A stretch of DNA of 64,000 bases. Source: Holothuria scabra (Eukaryota; Echinodermata; Holothuroidea; Aspidochirotida; Holothuriidae). Shown here piece after piece: positions 33,322 through 47,041 of this stretch. The notes beneath the pieces are model-generated. The model was given only the letters and a program-made list of their open reading frames with translations. It was not told the DNA's origin and searched no databases. The translations under genes were made by a program, and so were the position numbers. Within the stretch, counting starts at the first letter, position 1. Each line of letters opens with the position of its first letter. The stretch is from the NCBI GenBank assembly GCA_037179385.1, contig CM074185.1, positions 7,621,371 to 7,685,370 of the forward strand. Reading direction: 5' to 3'.

Positions 33322-36300
33322 GATACAATGTCACACAGTATGTGTTTGCTTCAACTTCGCTGTTACTTTAAAATGTGACAACTTTAGATACTCATCTCTT
33401 AAGAACCACACACTGTTTAAAAAAATATCAACTCGGTCATATGTCAAAATCTGAACAAGAATTTACGTCTGGCTATTTCTGGAAACCTCAGGAAACGTCT
33501 GATATTGTTGTCAAAAAATTAGACTTTTCCCCCTACAACTTACAGTATATGCATATCATCTAGAGGGAAGGACCAATTGAATTCGTTTCAGTTGACCAGT
33601 TGTTTCGAGTGAGATTGTATCTGTTTTAAAACTGTTGGCGGTACTAACCTACCTATCAAAGCATTCTAGTTGATAAGCCACTTGTCTAAGGATTAGTTGC
33701 CTTGAATGAGATGGTGTCCCAGCAATGATATTGAAGCGGCATCATGAGTAAAGGAGGGAAATACCTTTGCAGCAGTTTTACAGCTTATCTTCATTCCTTT
33801 AAGTGGGCCTTAAAGTATTAGCATAAATTAAAATTTCTGTTACATCTCCTTCCAAACAACAGCTCCCTGCTGCATGTAATAAGAACTAAACAAACCTTAT
33901 ACAGTAGTGGCTCTTGAGCAGGTAGCACTTTAGAAAGGGCAGAGGTTCTCAGGTTTGTAGCAAGTTTTAGGTTTCAGTGTTGTGAGGCACATTAGATCCC
34001 AGGAACAAAACTTGGGTATGGATATTACAATGTTAAATCAGTGTTTCTAACAACAGTATGCATTAGAAAAATTTTAGCCTGATGGCATGGTTCCATGTGC
34101 TTTGTGCAGAAACTAGTAACACACCCTTGATTGCTTAGCCAGTGGATAAATTCCAATGTAATGCTTGACAACCAAGTAGAATCCAAGGGTGGTGGTGGGT
34201 GGTTTATTCCAGCTGCTGTGTATCACAAATGTATCACAATATCATCGGTTCAAATCCTGCTTCAGGTGTACCTGGTACAGTTGGTGGATTTCAGTACTCT
34301 GTCATTCTTCTCACTAGGCATGCTGTGGACTTGTCATTTAAAGTGGGCATGACAGAGCCACAATAACTTCTGTGTATTGCAAAATTTTACTAATATCATT
34401 TCACACCCTGTTAAAACTGGTGCAAGTCAGCATAAATGATGTTTGAAGAAAAACGTTCAAAACTCAATTTTGAAAAATGCTGCAACAGGTCACCTGACTT
34501 TTATGATACAATTGGCGGCACAAAACCCTGCCCTGTTTAAGACGTATCTAGATGTGGAACTAATGTGACACTCGGTAAAGTTATCTCATCGTAGCATCTT
34601 AATGAAAAGGTTTACATTCCATAACAAGCGGGTCCCACTACAAGCTCCTCTTTACTCTATGAGCTGTTTGGTGAAGGTGCTAAATACTCAGCAGTCACTG
34701 CGCAGTGATGCCTTATTCACAATATAGTCACTGGTCAGTGGTCACACTTGCTGCTATCGTAGCACTGGTGCAGTTTGCAGTGATGTACTCTCTAACACAT
34801 GTTACCATGCACATGATTCAATGATTGTGAGCTCTCTGGTACAGTGTTGCTAACTGTGCCTCTAGTGACGTCACCATCCTCTGTGTATTCACATACTTTT
34901 TTTTTGCTTTTGAATTTCAAATGGGCTGAATCTTGCCTGTAATTAAGAATTCACAATGTCATTGCCTTGTGGTTGTGGACATAATTTAGTAGGGAAAACA
35001 TTTGCTTGAATGTGAAGGTGTACCCAAAGAATACTGAGAAACTTTGTTTGGCTGTGTCATACCCACGTTAAGTAAAGTCAGTAGCCCATCTCAGTGATGG
35101 AGCCTTAGTTTTAGTTGGAGGATGGGCCCAAGTGCCTTTGGGTATGTCAACCTGTTTATTTGCTGACTGCAATGCTTGTCCCCCTACCCTGCAAAAAAAA
35201 AAAAAAAAAAAGGAAAAATGATATGGACATCAAAAAAAGCTTTGCCACTCTTGAGAAGTAGTGTTGTGTATTTGACTTTGATTTACATTAATTTGATGTA
35301 TGAGTGTGTTCTAAAGTTAATGAAGACTTAAGACCTATTTCAAGTGGGCACCAAGGCTATGGCCCGGGCTAGTAAAGAAGCTTTTGGTTGCTAGGCTACT
35401 TGTTTATCCTTTAGAGTCATAACTCTTGGCCAGGCAGCCTGATAGCCACTTTACACTCCATGGAATTGAGATCCCAAAGTGTAATTTTCAATGCTGTCAA
35501 CATTTTTCCTCATTTGATGGAAAGCCCCTTTCGTGAGCCAAGTGATTATGGGACAGTGTTATGTGAGTGAGGCAAACCATATCTGTACCAGCCTAGTGTA
35601 TAGGTGTTATATTGTACATTGGCACATTGGTTTCTTTAATAGTGTGGTATTACAGTTTTCAGTCGTGATTTCATTTTCCAAGGAGAGTTATACTACTTGA
35701 AGGGTTGCTTTGCCTAATTCTAAAGTACAGAATCAGAGTACAGTAATTGTAAGCTTAGTTTTTGCATTCATTCCTTATGTTTGAGCTACATGTAGTTGTT
35801 TCTGAAAGCTGTCCCCCTTTTCTAGTGTGCTCCAATTATTGTATATCCTGAAACCGCAGAAGTTACCTGCATCTGACAATTTCATATCAGTGTAAACAGT
35901 TCAAATATCATCGAATGGAAGTTAAATACCGTACACAGTATAGTACCTTTGCAAATATTTTTTGTTGATCTGATAAAATATCAAATTTGCTAGTTAACTA
36001 CTGTGGATAGATCAATTGCCTATTCATCAAACAAGATTTAACAAGTATGCACTTGACTTGACCTTTCTGTATTGTCAATAAACTCACATTCAGTGGTACT
36101 GTAACTATGTACGTGATTTCCTTTCAGTCAATTTGATAACTGGAAGTACTTCAGTATTTTGTCTAGGGGTGTATGATGTTGTTTTTTATAACTCTATGAG
36201 TCATAACTGGCTACAATACTCTGCATTTCTGTAGGGCAGACACACATAGTGCAACATCAGATAGTGGCACCAAATACTCTTCTCAATATGCGTTGACTTG

Positions 36301-36595
36301 GGTATTGCATTTTCTGAATTTTTGTACTTCGGTGGAAGTTGGGGGGCAGATTAGAATTAAAGAAGTGTATTTATAAAAAATATTTTTACTTTTGCAAAGT
36401 GCCTATAGTTTCTGTATGTACACATTCACGTGAAGTACATGTGCAGTACAAACATGCAACAAATCCTTCTTTTCAAACTGAGCAAAGTTGTTACAGTATG
36501 TTTATATAGAATGTTATGTGTACTGTACATTGCATGTTAAGTATATATAAAACACCATACGTTTACAGTATGTAGTTGTTCTGTCATGTGTTCAT
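33322..36595. other. CpG-poor gene-free spacer
   Basis: No gene recognised. GGTTCAAATCC at 34247-34257 fits a Pol III B box and TTAGCCAGTGGATAA near 34135 loosely fits an A box, but they are over 100 bp apart, so a decayed SINE is only a possibility. A run of 19 A lies at about 35192-35210. Confidence 0.4.
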
Positions 36596-36606
36596 TCAAC
36601 TTTTGG

Positions 36607-36854
36607 GACCATGTGTTTGGTCTAACAGTAGAGCATCCGCCTCTTATGCGGAAAGCTGGGGTTTAATTCCCAGGTTGAGTCATACCAAAGACTCTAAAAA
36701 TGGAAACTACTGCCATTGTGTGTGATGCTCAGCATAAGCAGTGCAGAAGGAAAATATGAACCAGTGAGCCACAAGTGGAAAAAAGACCGTGGACAGCTTG
36801 ACTTAAACAAGTAGGGTGGAAACTGGGCTGTAAAACTCCATCTAACTAACACAC
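36607..36854 (+). mobile_element. tRNA-Lys-derived SINE with target duplication
   Basis: The head folds as a tRNA. The A-box/D arm is TGGTCTAACAGTAGAGC, the anticodon stem is TCCGC/GCGGA with loop CTCTTAT (anticodon CTT, Lys), and the T arm is CTGGGGTTTAATTCCCAG with a B-box match. A tRNA-unrelated body follows to about 36854. TCAACTTTTGG flanks the element at 36596-36606 and 36855-36865, an 11-bp exact direct repeat typical of LINE-mediated insertion. The acceptor stem does not pair, so this is not a functional tRNA gene. Confidence 0.85.
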
Positions 36855-36865
36855 TCAACTTTTGG

Positions 36866-38870
36866 CACTTGTGAATCTGATCCCCCTAGTTGCAATGTCT
36901 AGACTATCCCAAACAATGGCACAGTTATACGTATAGTTAATGCATGTAGTGTTTGCCATCAAGCAGCAACAGAGAAATGAAAAGAAAGCCCTCATGAGGA
37001 GGGCTTAGAGAATGGCATGTTACCCAAAAGCATGTGTAGCATCTTTGTTTGGTGTCTGTCATGCACGGCTACCTCCTTAATATTTATCTTCCAAATCCCA
37101 CTCTCAATCCAACCTGGGATGATAGTCAAGTATGTATTACTTTAACATTTATGGCCTGAAAAATTGTTGCCTTTAGTATAGTTACAGCAACAAAATTTTA
37201 TTTGAGAAGTCTATCATTAGTGACAGAACTGAACGTTGAGCTGACATCAGTGGCAGTTTTGAAGACTGATGCTGTAGGTGGTTGTGCCAGACACCAGGAA
37301 GATGCCGTTAGGAAGATGGTAAATCTGTAATTAACCACATACCTAGTGAATTGGGCATTTCGACAGGGACCCTGAATTAGTATCAAATAGCAGATGCAGC
37401 TGGAAGTCAACCATAAGCAAAGATAAGGAAATCAATTGTTCTACCAGCTGAACGGAACAATCTACCTGCTCATCTCTGATGGGAGAAAGCAGATGACAAC
37501 AGGGGACAATTTCATATGAGTCATGGTTTTTAAACTTTGAAGGACTTGTCTATCTCATGTGCGTAGCGTTTTACAGTGAATACTACAGTAAGTACCACTC
37601 ATTGTCAGTTATGTGCTATGAAAGATCAATTTCCTTTCCAGTATTGTCTTACTGTCAACATCTCACATCTTTTTTCTTCTGTTGGTGAGAGAATTAAGTG
37701 ATCTGATAGGCATTTAATGGTATTTTATTGGGCTTATGTTTGTAACTGAAATACTGTACTGTACATATCAATCCTCAGTCTTATCACTAAAGAAGCTAAT
37801 GCAGTATGTCCCTGGATTGTCACATACAGAATTTTTAGCAGAGTGCTAAATGTTAGATGGATGAAGTTTAACGACACACCAACATTTATGTGTTACATAG
37901 TGTGTAGTGTCATCTAGATAAAATGGTCCAATTTAATCCTTTTAGTTGCATTTTATGACAGGTGGGAAATAGTGCTGGAGAGAATATTATAAGCTCATCA
38001 TGTCACTTTCTGATTGGCAGTATGGTTATGAAGAGGGCTCACTTTTTCAGGGCTTTTTTCACATGGGAGGGTCAAAAGTGAGGGGTTAACCTTCTGTTGG
38101 GGTAGTTTTGAATATCGGATGGTCCTTAGTCCTTAGATGCAATTTAATGTGTAACATTTTGCACTGTCTAGCAATACTGTAATGCTAAACTTCTTAAGAT
38201 GTTTATCAAGAGAAAAAGGACTCTGAGAATTGTCCTTTCTTTGGAGGGGGGGGGGGGGGGGAGACAAGGGGAGCAAATTTGCATACTTTTGCCCCAACCC
38301 ATACTAGACTCCCAGCTCTCATGATTCCTAAGCCATATTTTAAGTTTTCTGAAGGTGGTATACATGGGTGAGTAGTTTTTATAGTACTCCAAAGCTTTAT
38401 TAAACCAATTGTTATATTAGATTATCAAGTACTGTAACATGCAGTAGCAAGTGTTGAGCAAACCTAGTAGTGAAACTACCTTATCAACAGGCCTTTAGCC
38501 AGCGGTACGTCTCGCTGTCATTGAGACGGCCAAAACATTATGTAGACTGCAGAATTTACAAGGGACATCTTTTGAGAAGGACAATAAAAAATAACGGCCA
38601 GAAAATTAATAGGGGGGGGGTAAAAATTAAAGAAGTTTAGTCACATGTTCAGTTGAATAGGGAACATAAACAAAAGCAGCCAATTTCAACTTTTTTTATT
38701 TCTTCAATGAGGCAGTTTTCAGCACTGCCAAAATAAATCACATTGACCCAAGTTGCTGGATTCGCCAGCCTGCTGCAAATATTTGCAGCAATCTGGATGT
38801 TTTTCTGTTTGGAAGTTCATAGCAAACAAGTGTACAGTACTGAGTGCTGGATTGTTGTGTCCTTTCAACA
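36866..38870. other. Gene-free spacer with poly-G run
   Basis: No gene recognised. A G run of 16 lies at 38246-38261 and a shorter one near 38612-38620. Confidence 0.4.
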
Positions 38871-38889
38871 GTTAATGTGCATATCTATA

Positions 38890-39105
38890 GAAGAATCCAA
38901 TTAGCGCTTGTTTTTAGTGACTGTAGGCAGCCATTAGTGGGGTCCATCAGCCTTTATTCGTCTTCATTTATTGTCCATGTGAATTTCAAATCCTCATATT
39001 CAGTGAAGTTGAGAAAATCAAGGTACAATTTATTGTACAACCATCCATGGACCAGTTAAGGAAGGAAATTTAAAGATTTAAGGTGATGGACCCCAATAAT
39101 GGCAG
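38890..39105 (+). mobile_element. Palindromic MITE-like repeat, copy A
   Basis: GCCATTAGTGGGGTCCATCA (38929-38948) mirrors GTGATGGACCCCAATAATGGC (39084-39103), enclosing about 135 bp. The same repeat, with the outer AATCCAATTAG and TTTAGTGACTGTA flanks, occurs inverted at 47765-47990. ACAACCATCCATG and GTACAATTTATTGTAC lie in the interior. Confidence 0.65.
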
Positions 39106-42100
39106 ACTAAAATCAGACTACCACAATCTGTCAGGATTTGTCTATAGCAGAGTTCAATTCGGGATATAAGTCCGTTGTTTGTTTCCTCTGAATCCCGCCA
39201 TAAATCTCAATGGAGTTTTACTGTGTGAATTTTGCCATATGCAGTAACAGTACATCAGTGGGGATTCCAAAGCTGTGTACAACAGAGTAGTACTTCCGTG
39301 AACAGAGCAGCATGCTCAACGTTCACAATCGTGAACTTCTGATTAAAAGAGCTAACTTAAGAGCTGACCACTGACTGAGACAAAATGTACGATCTCATGA
39401 AGTCTCGTAACCAGTGAACAATCAGCCCTGCGTAAGGGAGTAAGGGTCTTATCATCATCTATACTGCAGCCGTTGCATTTTCAGCAGTATCCCTATTCAT
39501 GCATATACTCTATACTCTATAGCATATGTATATGCTGAGAACGTGTGTGGTATGCTGTATATATAGGCTGTTCGTATGCTGCACGCACGTTTTTTCATAG
39601 GATAACCAGGGGAATTCCACTGTACACTACATACACATACCTGTACTTGTATTGTAACAGTGACATAACATTTAGGTCAATGTGATATTGTCAGTTTGTA
39701 CGGCCTGCTATGTTAAGTACCTGAATATCGTGGCGAAACAAAATTTTTTCAGGTGGTCTTTTAAGCCCAAGTGTGATCATGTATTCTGATGTTTTGGGCA
39801 TTGTACTTTTACATGGGCGATCATATTTCTCAAGGTGGGCTTTGTATTGCCCGACGCACAATTCAAGGAGGGCATTTTGTTGCCCACCTTGGGAAGAGTT
39901 TTTATTCCAAGGCAGGCGTTTAGGTGGGCACCATCAGTCGTCCGGGTCATATGACCAGTCCTGCTCTGAATAATATTAGTTACAAGTGCTGGCAAGACCA
40001 ATAAATGTGCATGCAGGTAATTGTTTGGCTAATACAAGACCTAGGCATATGTCCCTTAAACCAAACATGTCTAGGAAAATCACAAACTCTTCATTTCTTT
40101 CGTGCCTTGACCTAAAAGGAGGTTGTAGACTGATTATTTAGTGTGAACCAGATCAGGGAAGATGTCAAGAACACTCTTTTCTTTAAATTTTTATCTCAAT
40201 ACATACAGTAACATGTATTGAGATATTGTCAAACTAGCCAGTTGCTAGCTGTTAGCTGAAATTTCAGCATCGCCATGTTTTGGTGGAGTTTACATTTAGA
40301 TCAAAATATCTGGTAGAGCATACTTTTGTACAATTTTTTATTCAAACAGAATTTGAACTTGACAACCTGATAGGGTGATAACTTAGTTATTTTTTCTCAA
40401 GCGGTCAAGAAGTTGTGCAAAAGAAAAATTTCTTTTCTGCCCATTGTCTATACACCTTTTTTCCCACAGTGCAATTGTGTGTGTTTTAGCCTAGTCTGCT
40501 ATTATGTCTTTGGCTCAAGCCTCTGTTAAGCATAGTGTAACTGTTAAGATGATCTTGTCTGGTCTGACTAAGATGTTTGCCCAGCCATTGTCTTGTAATG
40601 GAGAAGTTTTTTACAGTTGATTTAGTTTCCAAACAGGATGCCAGTAGCTCTCAACCTTCAAAAGTTGTGCTCTCCACAAAGAGGTTGCAGTGAGATTATA
40701 AGAGATATGAGGTTGATGTTAGGAAAACTAGGTGGGAAAGTAGTAGTAGGAAAACTTGTTTTGTTGGGAACTGGTCAGAAAGTTTTTTTTTCTTATAAGA
40801 CTGATCTCCATGTATCTGGATAATTACTGTACTTGTGCTTTGTAGTGTTAGTGTTCTTTACGAAGATTACTTTTATATAAAAGTATCATTATTGATTTTT
40901 TTCCTTTTAATTGATATCTTTTCAAATTTTAGCTTAAAAATGTACAGTATCAGGATACTTTAAATCTCTGCTATAAATATTTGAATGACAACAGTACACC
41001 ACAATAGCTTAACCAACCTGTACTGTAGACTGTGATATGGAAAGTTAATTGTGTCATATTTCATTTTTAAATGTATGATACTGTACCTGATCAAAAAGGA
41101 TGTTTGCTCTTTCCTGCTGTATCATGAAAAACTTAAACACATCTTTTCACTGCTTCATAATTACCATTGATCATGCATAAAAGTATTGAGTTTCTGCAGC
41201 ATGTATTCATCAGAAAACACTACCTGGTTATAACATGAATTATATGTTTCATATCTCAAAATTTTTTCTACTCAACCATATTTTTGAGAAGTTGAATTAC
41301 TGTATCTGCAGACATGTTTTTTGCCTTTGGTATGCTAAAAAAGGCGTGGCTTCCAGAGAGTGAACCCAAACAGGGGCCTTTAGGGAGGGACCAAGGGCCC
41401 TACAGCAGGCCCCAGGACTGCGGGCCATTTTCGCCCTTAAAGCGCTGGTACTTGCAATCCCATTTGTGTGCAAGGCTAAATTTTGAAGTGAGACTGTGTT
41501 TTGAACTTCTGGCTAAAGACCTGCTTCCCAGTGAGCCATTAGCTTGATGTAAACTGCTGGGGAAGTGCAATGGTCCATTTGGGTTCTATGCACATTATTG
41601 ATTATACTATGTATGGCCTAAAGACAGTCTGTCCTACAAAACTGAAGGCCACTGACTGATGGGGAGATTACCCTGTCAAGCCTAAGTTACCCATCTGTAT
41701 TGGCATGCAGTATGTACAGTGCTGTGTCCATAATGCATGGTATTGTGACCAGCTGAATCTCAACATGCATAGGCTCGTATTTAATTATTTATATTATATT
41801 CAATATATATGACATAATACCAGACCATACTAAATCAAAATCTTCAGAAATCTGGTTGAAATTTAGGATTTGTCAACCTACAGTATGCTGTGTGTTTAAA
41901 AATATTCATGTTATGACCTAATTGGTGTTCCTGCATAAACTGTATATAAGTAGGCCTATGTGTTTGTAAAGTTATTTGTCATGGATGTTGTATTTGATAT
42001 TGTCATCAATTTGTCAAGTACTCAAAACTACAAGTAAATGTATTGGTGAATCTTTTATCATGTTTCATATTTATTTGCCTTGGCCTTGTACTCTTGTAGC

Positions 42101-42372
42101 TGTTTGTGAATTATTTAGCAAACTTGTCTTTATCGAGGTGATTTGTGCTTAGTATTTTTGTGTGTGTTATGCTGTACTGAGTGGAGTACAGTACAGTCAG
42201 TAACCTTGTACAGTACATGTGTGCTTTTGTGTGCAGTATACTGTATATGCAGTGTGCACATTGTTGGCATACTCAGAGTGAACTCAGATGTACTCCCATG
42301 TTTTAGGAGATACATAAAGAGTTGTGTTCAATTCCGTTGTGGCCAGGTGCAGTAGTGCTTCCCTAAAACTAT
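39106..42372. other. Gene-free spacer
   Basis: No gene recognised. AAGGTGGGC near 39832 and GCCCACCTT near 39881 form a short inverted pair. A GC-richer patch with GGGGCC and GGCCCC words lies near 41375-41435. The segment 40548-40640 has a relative at 63802-63900. Confidence 0.4.
40548..40640 (+). repeat. Dispersed repeat, copy 1
   Basis: GATCTTGTCTGGTCTGACTA, then GATGTTTGCCCAGCCATTG and ATGGAGAAGTT, recur in the same order and strand at 63802-63900, with about one difference in five to six bases by eye. Confidence 0.55.
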
Positions 42373-42397
42373 TGTGTGTGTGTGTGTGTGTGTGTGT
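42373..42397 (+). repeat. (TG)n microsatellite
   Basis: An uninterrupted TG run of about 12 units followed by a G-rich stretch. Confidence 0.9.
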
Positions 42398-43400
42398 ATG
42401 GGGGGGGTGGGGGAGGTTGGTGAGGGAGATTTGGGTTAAGAGCAGTATTTGTGGTCATTATACCAATACAGTTCTTGTGTACAGCAAAGATACAAGCTGA
42501 ATGTACTTAATTGTTGACAGTAATGCAGTAGTAAATGACCTTTTTGTAAATTGCCAATCGAGAACAGTTTTAAGTATAAAGGCATGAAGCATGCAGGTCC
42601 TGAAGGTCAACAGTATGAGGTGCATTTACTCCATGGTGGTTATTATAGCTCCAGTACATAACTGTTTTTTCTCCCTATCACTGAATCCACTGAAGTCTTG
42701 CCAAATTATTCCAGCTAAAAACTTCAAGTTCATACCTCATGCACTTTCAGTGTCTTCCACCGTCTCTCTGACTCCAGGTAGTGTAAGATGTAAGTTGCAT
42801 GGCAGTGTTAACATATTTGGAAAGTATTTTATTTTGTGTCAACTTTTGATTCTTCCCAGGAGTTTGATTACACGGCATGTACTGCGATGTAAAAATTAAG
42901 GCAGAGGGGGGCATTAAAAGTAAATTACAGTAAATGTATATCAAGATCGATAAACAAAGCAGGAGTTGGGATTGTTTAAGGAGTCTTCTTGTTCTTTTCT
43001 GCTCATACAATAAACCTGTTTGACTACAAGTTACTCCTTTACAGTAAGTTAAAAATTTGTTTGAAATTGCACTTTCTGTTGAGTTCTCACTTCAGACTTG
43101 CATGTAGACATTTCACCAATCAAATATAATGCAAATAATCCTTCAATATGGAATGAATGCACCAAATGATATGGTAGACTCTCTCTGATCTCCATCTTGC
43201 ATGGTTATGTTTTTTTGGTACAACTTTAAATTCAAATGCACTAGTTTTGCCAGAGAAATTCTCTTTAAATTGTTCAACCAGAGAATGTTTTGTAGCCTTT
43301 CAGCATCTGTAATGAAAATTGGGGAGAGAGAAAAATATGCTATTATCTTTGGGAAGTCCTTGATGATTTTTTCACCTACATTAATTAAAATAAATTTATT
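42398..43400. other. Gene-free spacer
   Basis: No gene or repeat recognised; AT-rich. Confidence 0.4.
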
Positions 43401-44878
43401 TTAAAGGAGAAGGCAACCCTAGCTTTTTCTGCCTACAGACTACCACTTTATGGTATGCTCTTTCCAAAAGAAGCACAAAGAAGTTTTTGAAGTATTCATT
43501 TCAACCTTAAAAATTGATTTTTAAGAAGCTACTGGTCCTCGCCATCGTTTTTTGAAATTCACCAGTTCCCGGAGGTACAATGACGAAAGCGAGCCACATA
43601 TCATTTTTCAACAGAAAAGTTACCAACCAGCATAAACTATCTATAATTGCACATATACTGCATAACACATCTTCTGAATTCCCCTTGAAAAAGGAGATAA
43701 AATTCCTAATGTTTGAATAAAATTATTTTCATCATACAATAATAAAGTAAAATGAAAAACAGGTTTTTAACAAGAGCATGAAAAAATAGTTTGAGTAATT
43801 GGCAACACCATCGCACCGCTGTCTGTCACCATACACTTTGCCTGTAACCCTTACAGTTCGGGTAACCCTGATGAAAGGAAATAACTGTATGTAGAGGACT
43901 GCAAACAAGTTCTCATGGCAGGGGGACCTTGACTAGTATACAGTAAACTGTTGTGCAGTGTCCAGTGTGAAAACACTGTGCACGGAATTTAACGTTACAA
44001 CTTGGGAGCAGGATGTACTCGAACTCTTTGTCGTACATTCGCCCGCTAAACATGGAATATAGGACGGGAACGTTTGTATAGAAAGATTGAATCAAACGGT
44101 ATGTTTGGTAGCCTGAGTATTCAGAGAATAAAGGAAGAAAACAGGACAAGGTGGCAGTCGGCGGGATCTCTTATGAAGGTTCTAGCATGTGGCTAGTACG
44201 CTTAACACTTGTACCAGTTTTGACACTAATCAGAACCAGTATGATCTTGTCTGTTTGCTACGCAAATAGCGAGTGAGCTAACAGTATCTTGGGGAAGTGC
44301 TTTTGAGAAAGATACCAGAAAGTCCCTATGCGGATTTTTTAACTGCTGATATTTGTTTAGTTGAGGCAAAGAAGAGAAGACTGAGTGAACATAACGACAA
44401 GTTTGCAATTCTTACCATAGCGAAATAGCAAGCGCCAGCTTCATTAGGCCTAGTGAGGTCCTAACAATCTTTTGAGGTTGCCAAAGCTGTCAGCAATGCT
44501 ATCTAGTCCTCGTAGACATATTTTCGTGGCTAAGGTGGGTATAGACAGACTTTATTGCCCTTGGGAAGGCTCAGACCCTTTTTTATACATCCCTTCAGTT
44601 TGTGGAATAGTGTACACGCCATATGCAATGAATGGGAAATCGTGTAACTTCTGATGTGGCTCGTTTAAGTCATATTAAAGCGCCCCCTTTTTTTGAAAAC
44701 CAGAAAATGGCTACGAACATCATGGGGATTCATTAGGGGAGAAAAATAATTGAAAAATTCATAAAAATTTGGAACTACAGGGTATGCTGATTCGATTAGC
44801 TTTTTTCAGAAAATGTGTTAGAATTGTGGTCTCTACTTGGTGATAGGTGTTAAATCTGTTGGTTGCCTTCTCCTTTAA
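43401..44878. mobile_element. 1.47-kb TIR element with TTAA or TA flanks
   Basis: TTAAAGGAGAAGGCAACC (43401-43418) is perfectly mirrored at 44861-44878. Further in, CGAGCCACAT (43593) is mirrored by ATGTGGCTCG (44654), so the arms share a second conserved block about 200 bp from the ends. The outer TTAA could be the target site (piggyBac-like), or the termini could start at AAGG with a TA site. The interior (43850-44640) is CpG-richer than the surroundings. A 78-codon minus frame (43913-44149) is not recognisable. Confidence 0.75.
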
Positions 44879-45850
44879 TTAATTTAGTTGGTTGTACCAA
44901 ATTTCCCATGTCATGAAGTTTGAAATGGCAGTTGATGTCACTTGACACTGCAAATTTTTCCAACTGGTTCTTCACTTATGCCAATATTTAAAACCTTTTG
45001 TTCTCTCTGGAAAATATTAATTAATGTCACTGCTGTTGAGTATATAATTATTTTCCCTTAATGAGCAAGTGGAGTCACCCACTGAATGGAGGCAGAATTG
45101 GTGATTCCATTTTTAAAGAGTGACATAAATCTTTATTCTTCAGCGTAGTGATAATTGGTCAACTTGAAAGTTAGTACAATTCAGTGTGAAATCATGCGAT
45201 ATAGTCTTTTTATAGAGCAACTGTTGTGGCTGCTCATTGTTTGCTTCAGTATGGTGCAATAATTGTCACCTCTGTTTTTAACTCAGCTTGAGGTTACTTG
45301 CGGTGTGGCAGCACATACGGCAGTCTTATGTTCTACGTACATCACGAATGCCATTTCACTGGAGAAGTCAGATTGAGGTTTGTACAGTAATACTTGCATG
45401 ACCTTCAGTATAGCCCAGTATTCAGGGTATTCAAAATTATTATTTAGTGTTATATACAGATTTGTGGAATTCCCTAAGTGTCAAATGCATTTTGCAAAGC
45501 TTTGTAACACATGTCACTAAAATTGGTACAGTATAAGCATACACAAAAGTGCTATAATTCATTCAATACACAGACAATAAGGACTGCTGATAATTCCTTC
45601 CAGGTCTCAACACTTATCCATTGTTATAATACTCATTGAACTAAGTGGAACCATGTGTCAGATGCTATTTTTGTAACTGTTTCTTTCAATTTTATTACAG
45701 GTTTGTTCTTTAAAACCTTCGTTCATGTAATTGTTAGCTTTACTTTACCGTATATCAGTGAAGAGAGAACTAGGTTATGTCAACTCATTACAAAACCTGG
45801 AATGTTTTACATCTTCTGAAGTGATTAAGGTGGAAAATTACCCCAGTTGG
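44879..45850. other. Gene-free spacer
   Basis: AT-rich, no gene recognised. Confidence 0.4.
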
Positions 45851-46240
45851 TCAGAGTCACAGACTTCCTATACATGGACAGAGCATAATGCATGGTAGAT
45901 TGTTGCTAACGTACGTGTGAGAAAAAGCCTGCTATGGTTTTGTGTGAAAGTTTGGACTTGCTCAAGTATACCCCATATTTTGCAAAAAAGTTAAAATATT
46001 TTTGAAATATGGCAAGGTGAGGTCAAAATCACTTCACGTATTGCAGGAATATGATATTGTTTCCCTTTCAAGTTTAACTTTTTGTTAAAAATATTACAGA
46101 GTGTCGACAAATCAGACGATTTATGGCTTCACAGCGGCCATTTTGGTGCGCCTTTTTTGTCCCAGTCGGTGGCAACCATTTACAGATAGAAAGTACACGT
46201 TACATGCTCTGTCCATGTATAGAAGTCTGTGGTCAGAGTA
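45851..46240. mobile_element. ~390-bp inverted-repeat element
   Basis: CACAGACTTCCTATACATGG with GACAGAGCAT (45858-45886) is mirrored at 46204-46232 with two or three differences. TCAGAG flanks both arms outside. The interior contains CACAGCGGCCATTTTGG near 46130-46146, a word I associate with invertebrate MITEs. The frame at 46101-46298 is a by-product. Confidence 0.6.
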
Positions 46241-47041
46241 TATTGAACCTGTCACCTGTGTTGGTGTACTGTACACTTATGCCATCAGTAACCATTAACC
46301 ATGTTTGATGTAAAGCAGTGAACTTTTCTGTTACTGATACAGTATTTATGTGTACATGGAAGAGCAGTTGTTTCTGTTCGGTACATTACACTGATCAAGC
46401 AAAGCATGAATGTAACATAATCAGGCATTGATAATATTAATCAGAATGACAAGGGATGTGTTCTAGAAGCCTGTGGCTCATGAATTGGAGCTTCATCTCC
46501 AATGGCAGTTACCATCTTACAGTAAATCAACATTGATATTTTTTCTGGTATTTTTTTTTTTCGTTGTAACCATTTCCTCCTTTTTACAAGCTAATGCTAA
46601 GCATAGTGGCCGTTTTTACAGTGTTTTCATTCTGTGTGTTGTTGGTTTTGTTAATTTGTTAGTGTTTGTACAGTAGATTAGAAGGCATTAACAATCTTTT
46701 ACATTCAAAACACCAAAAGGAGGACTGCATCAAATATCATCAGAAACAATATGGGAACTTTGTCTCCTAACTTTGTCTCCTTAACATCCACAAAGTATTG
46801 AGATTCTGCAGCATCGCTGCTCTAGTTTTTAAATGGCTGCTTGAGGTCTGATCCTCCCTGAAGGGGTGATCTAGCTCTCTAGTTCTGATCGGGGGAAGGA
46901 GAGCGTTTCCACTTGGAAGCTTTTCTCCTGAGTGGGGTCTAAACTGGATCTGATCGCATACTCAAGTGGGAACACACTCATTGTGTATGAGTGTGTGTGA
47001 AGGCTGTTTTGGAAAATCTTTCTTTTCAACATCTTAAATGC
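46241..47041. other. Gene-free spacer
   Basis: No gene recognised. Confidence 0.4.

Noticed and set aside
34135..34257. Possible tRNA or SINE (A-box-like and B-box words)
   Set aside because: Boxes are over 100 bp apart and no cloverleaf stems pair.
36607..36690. Functional tRNA-Lys gene
   Set aside because: Acceptor stem does not pair, and a SINE body with target duplication follows.
43913..44149. 78-codon minus-strand frame as an exon
   Set aside because: Lies inside a TIR element without recognisable domain; no clear splice sites.
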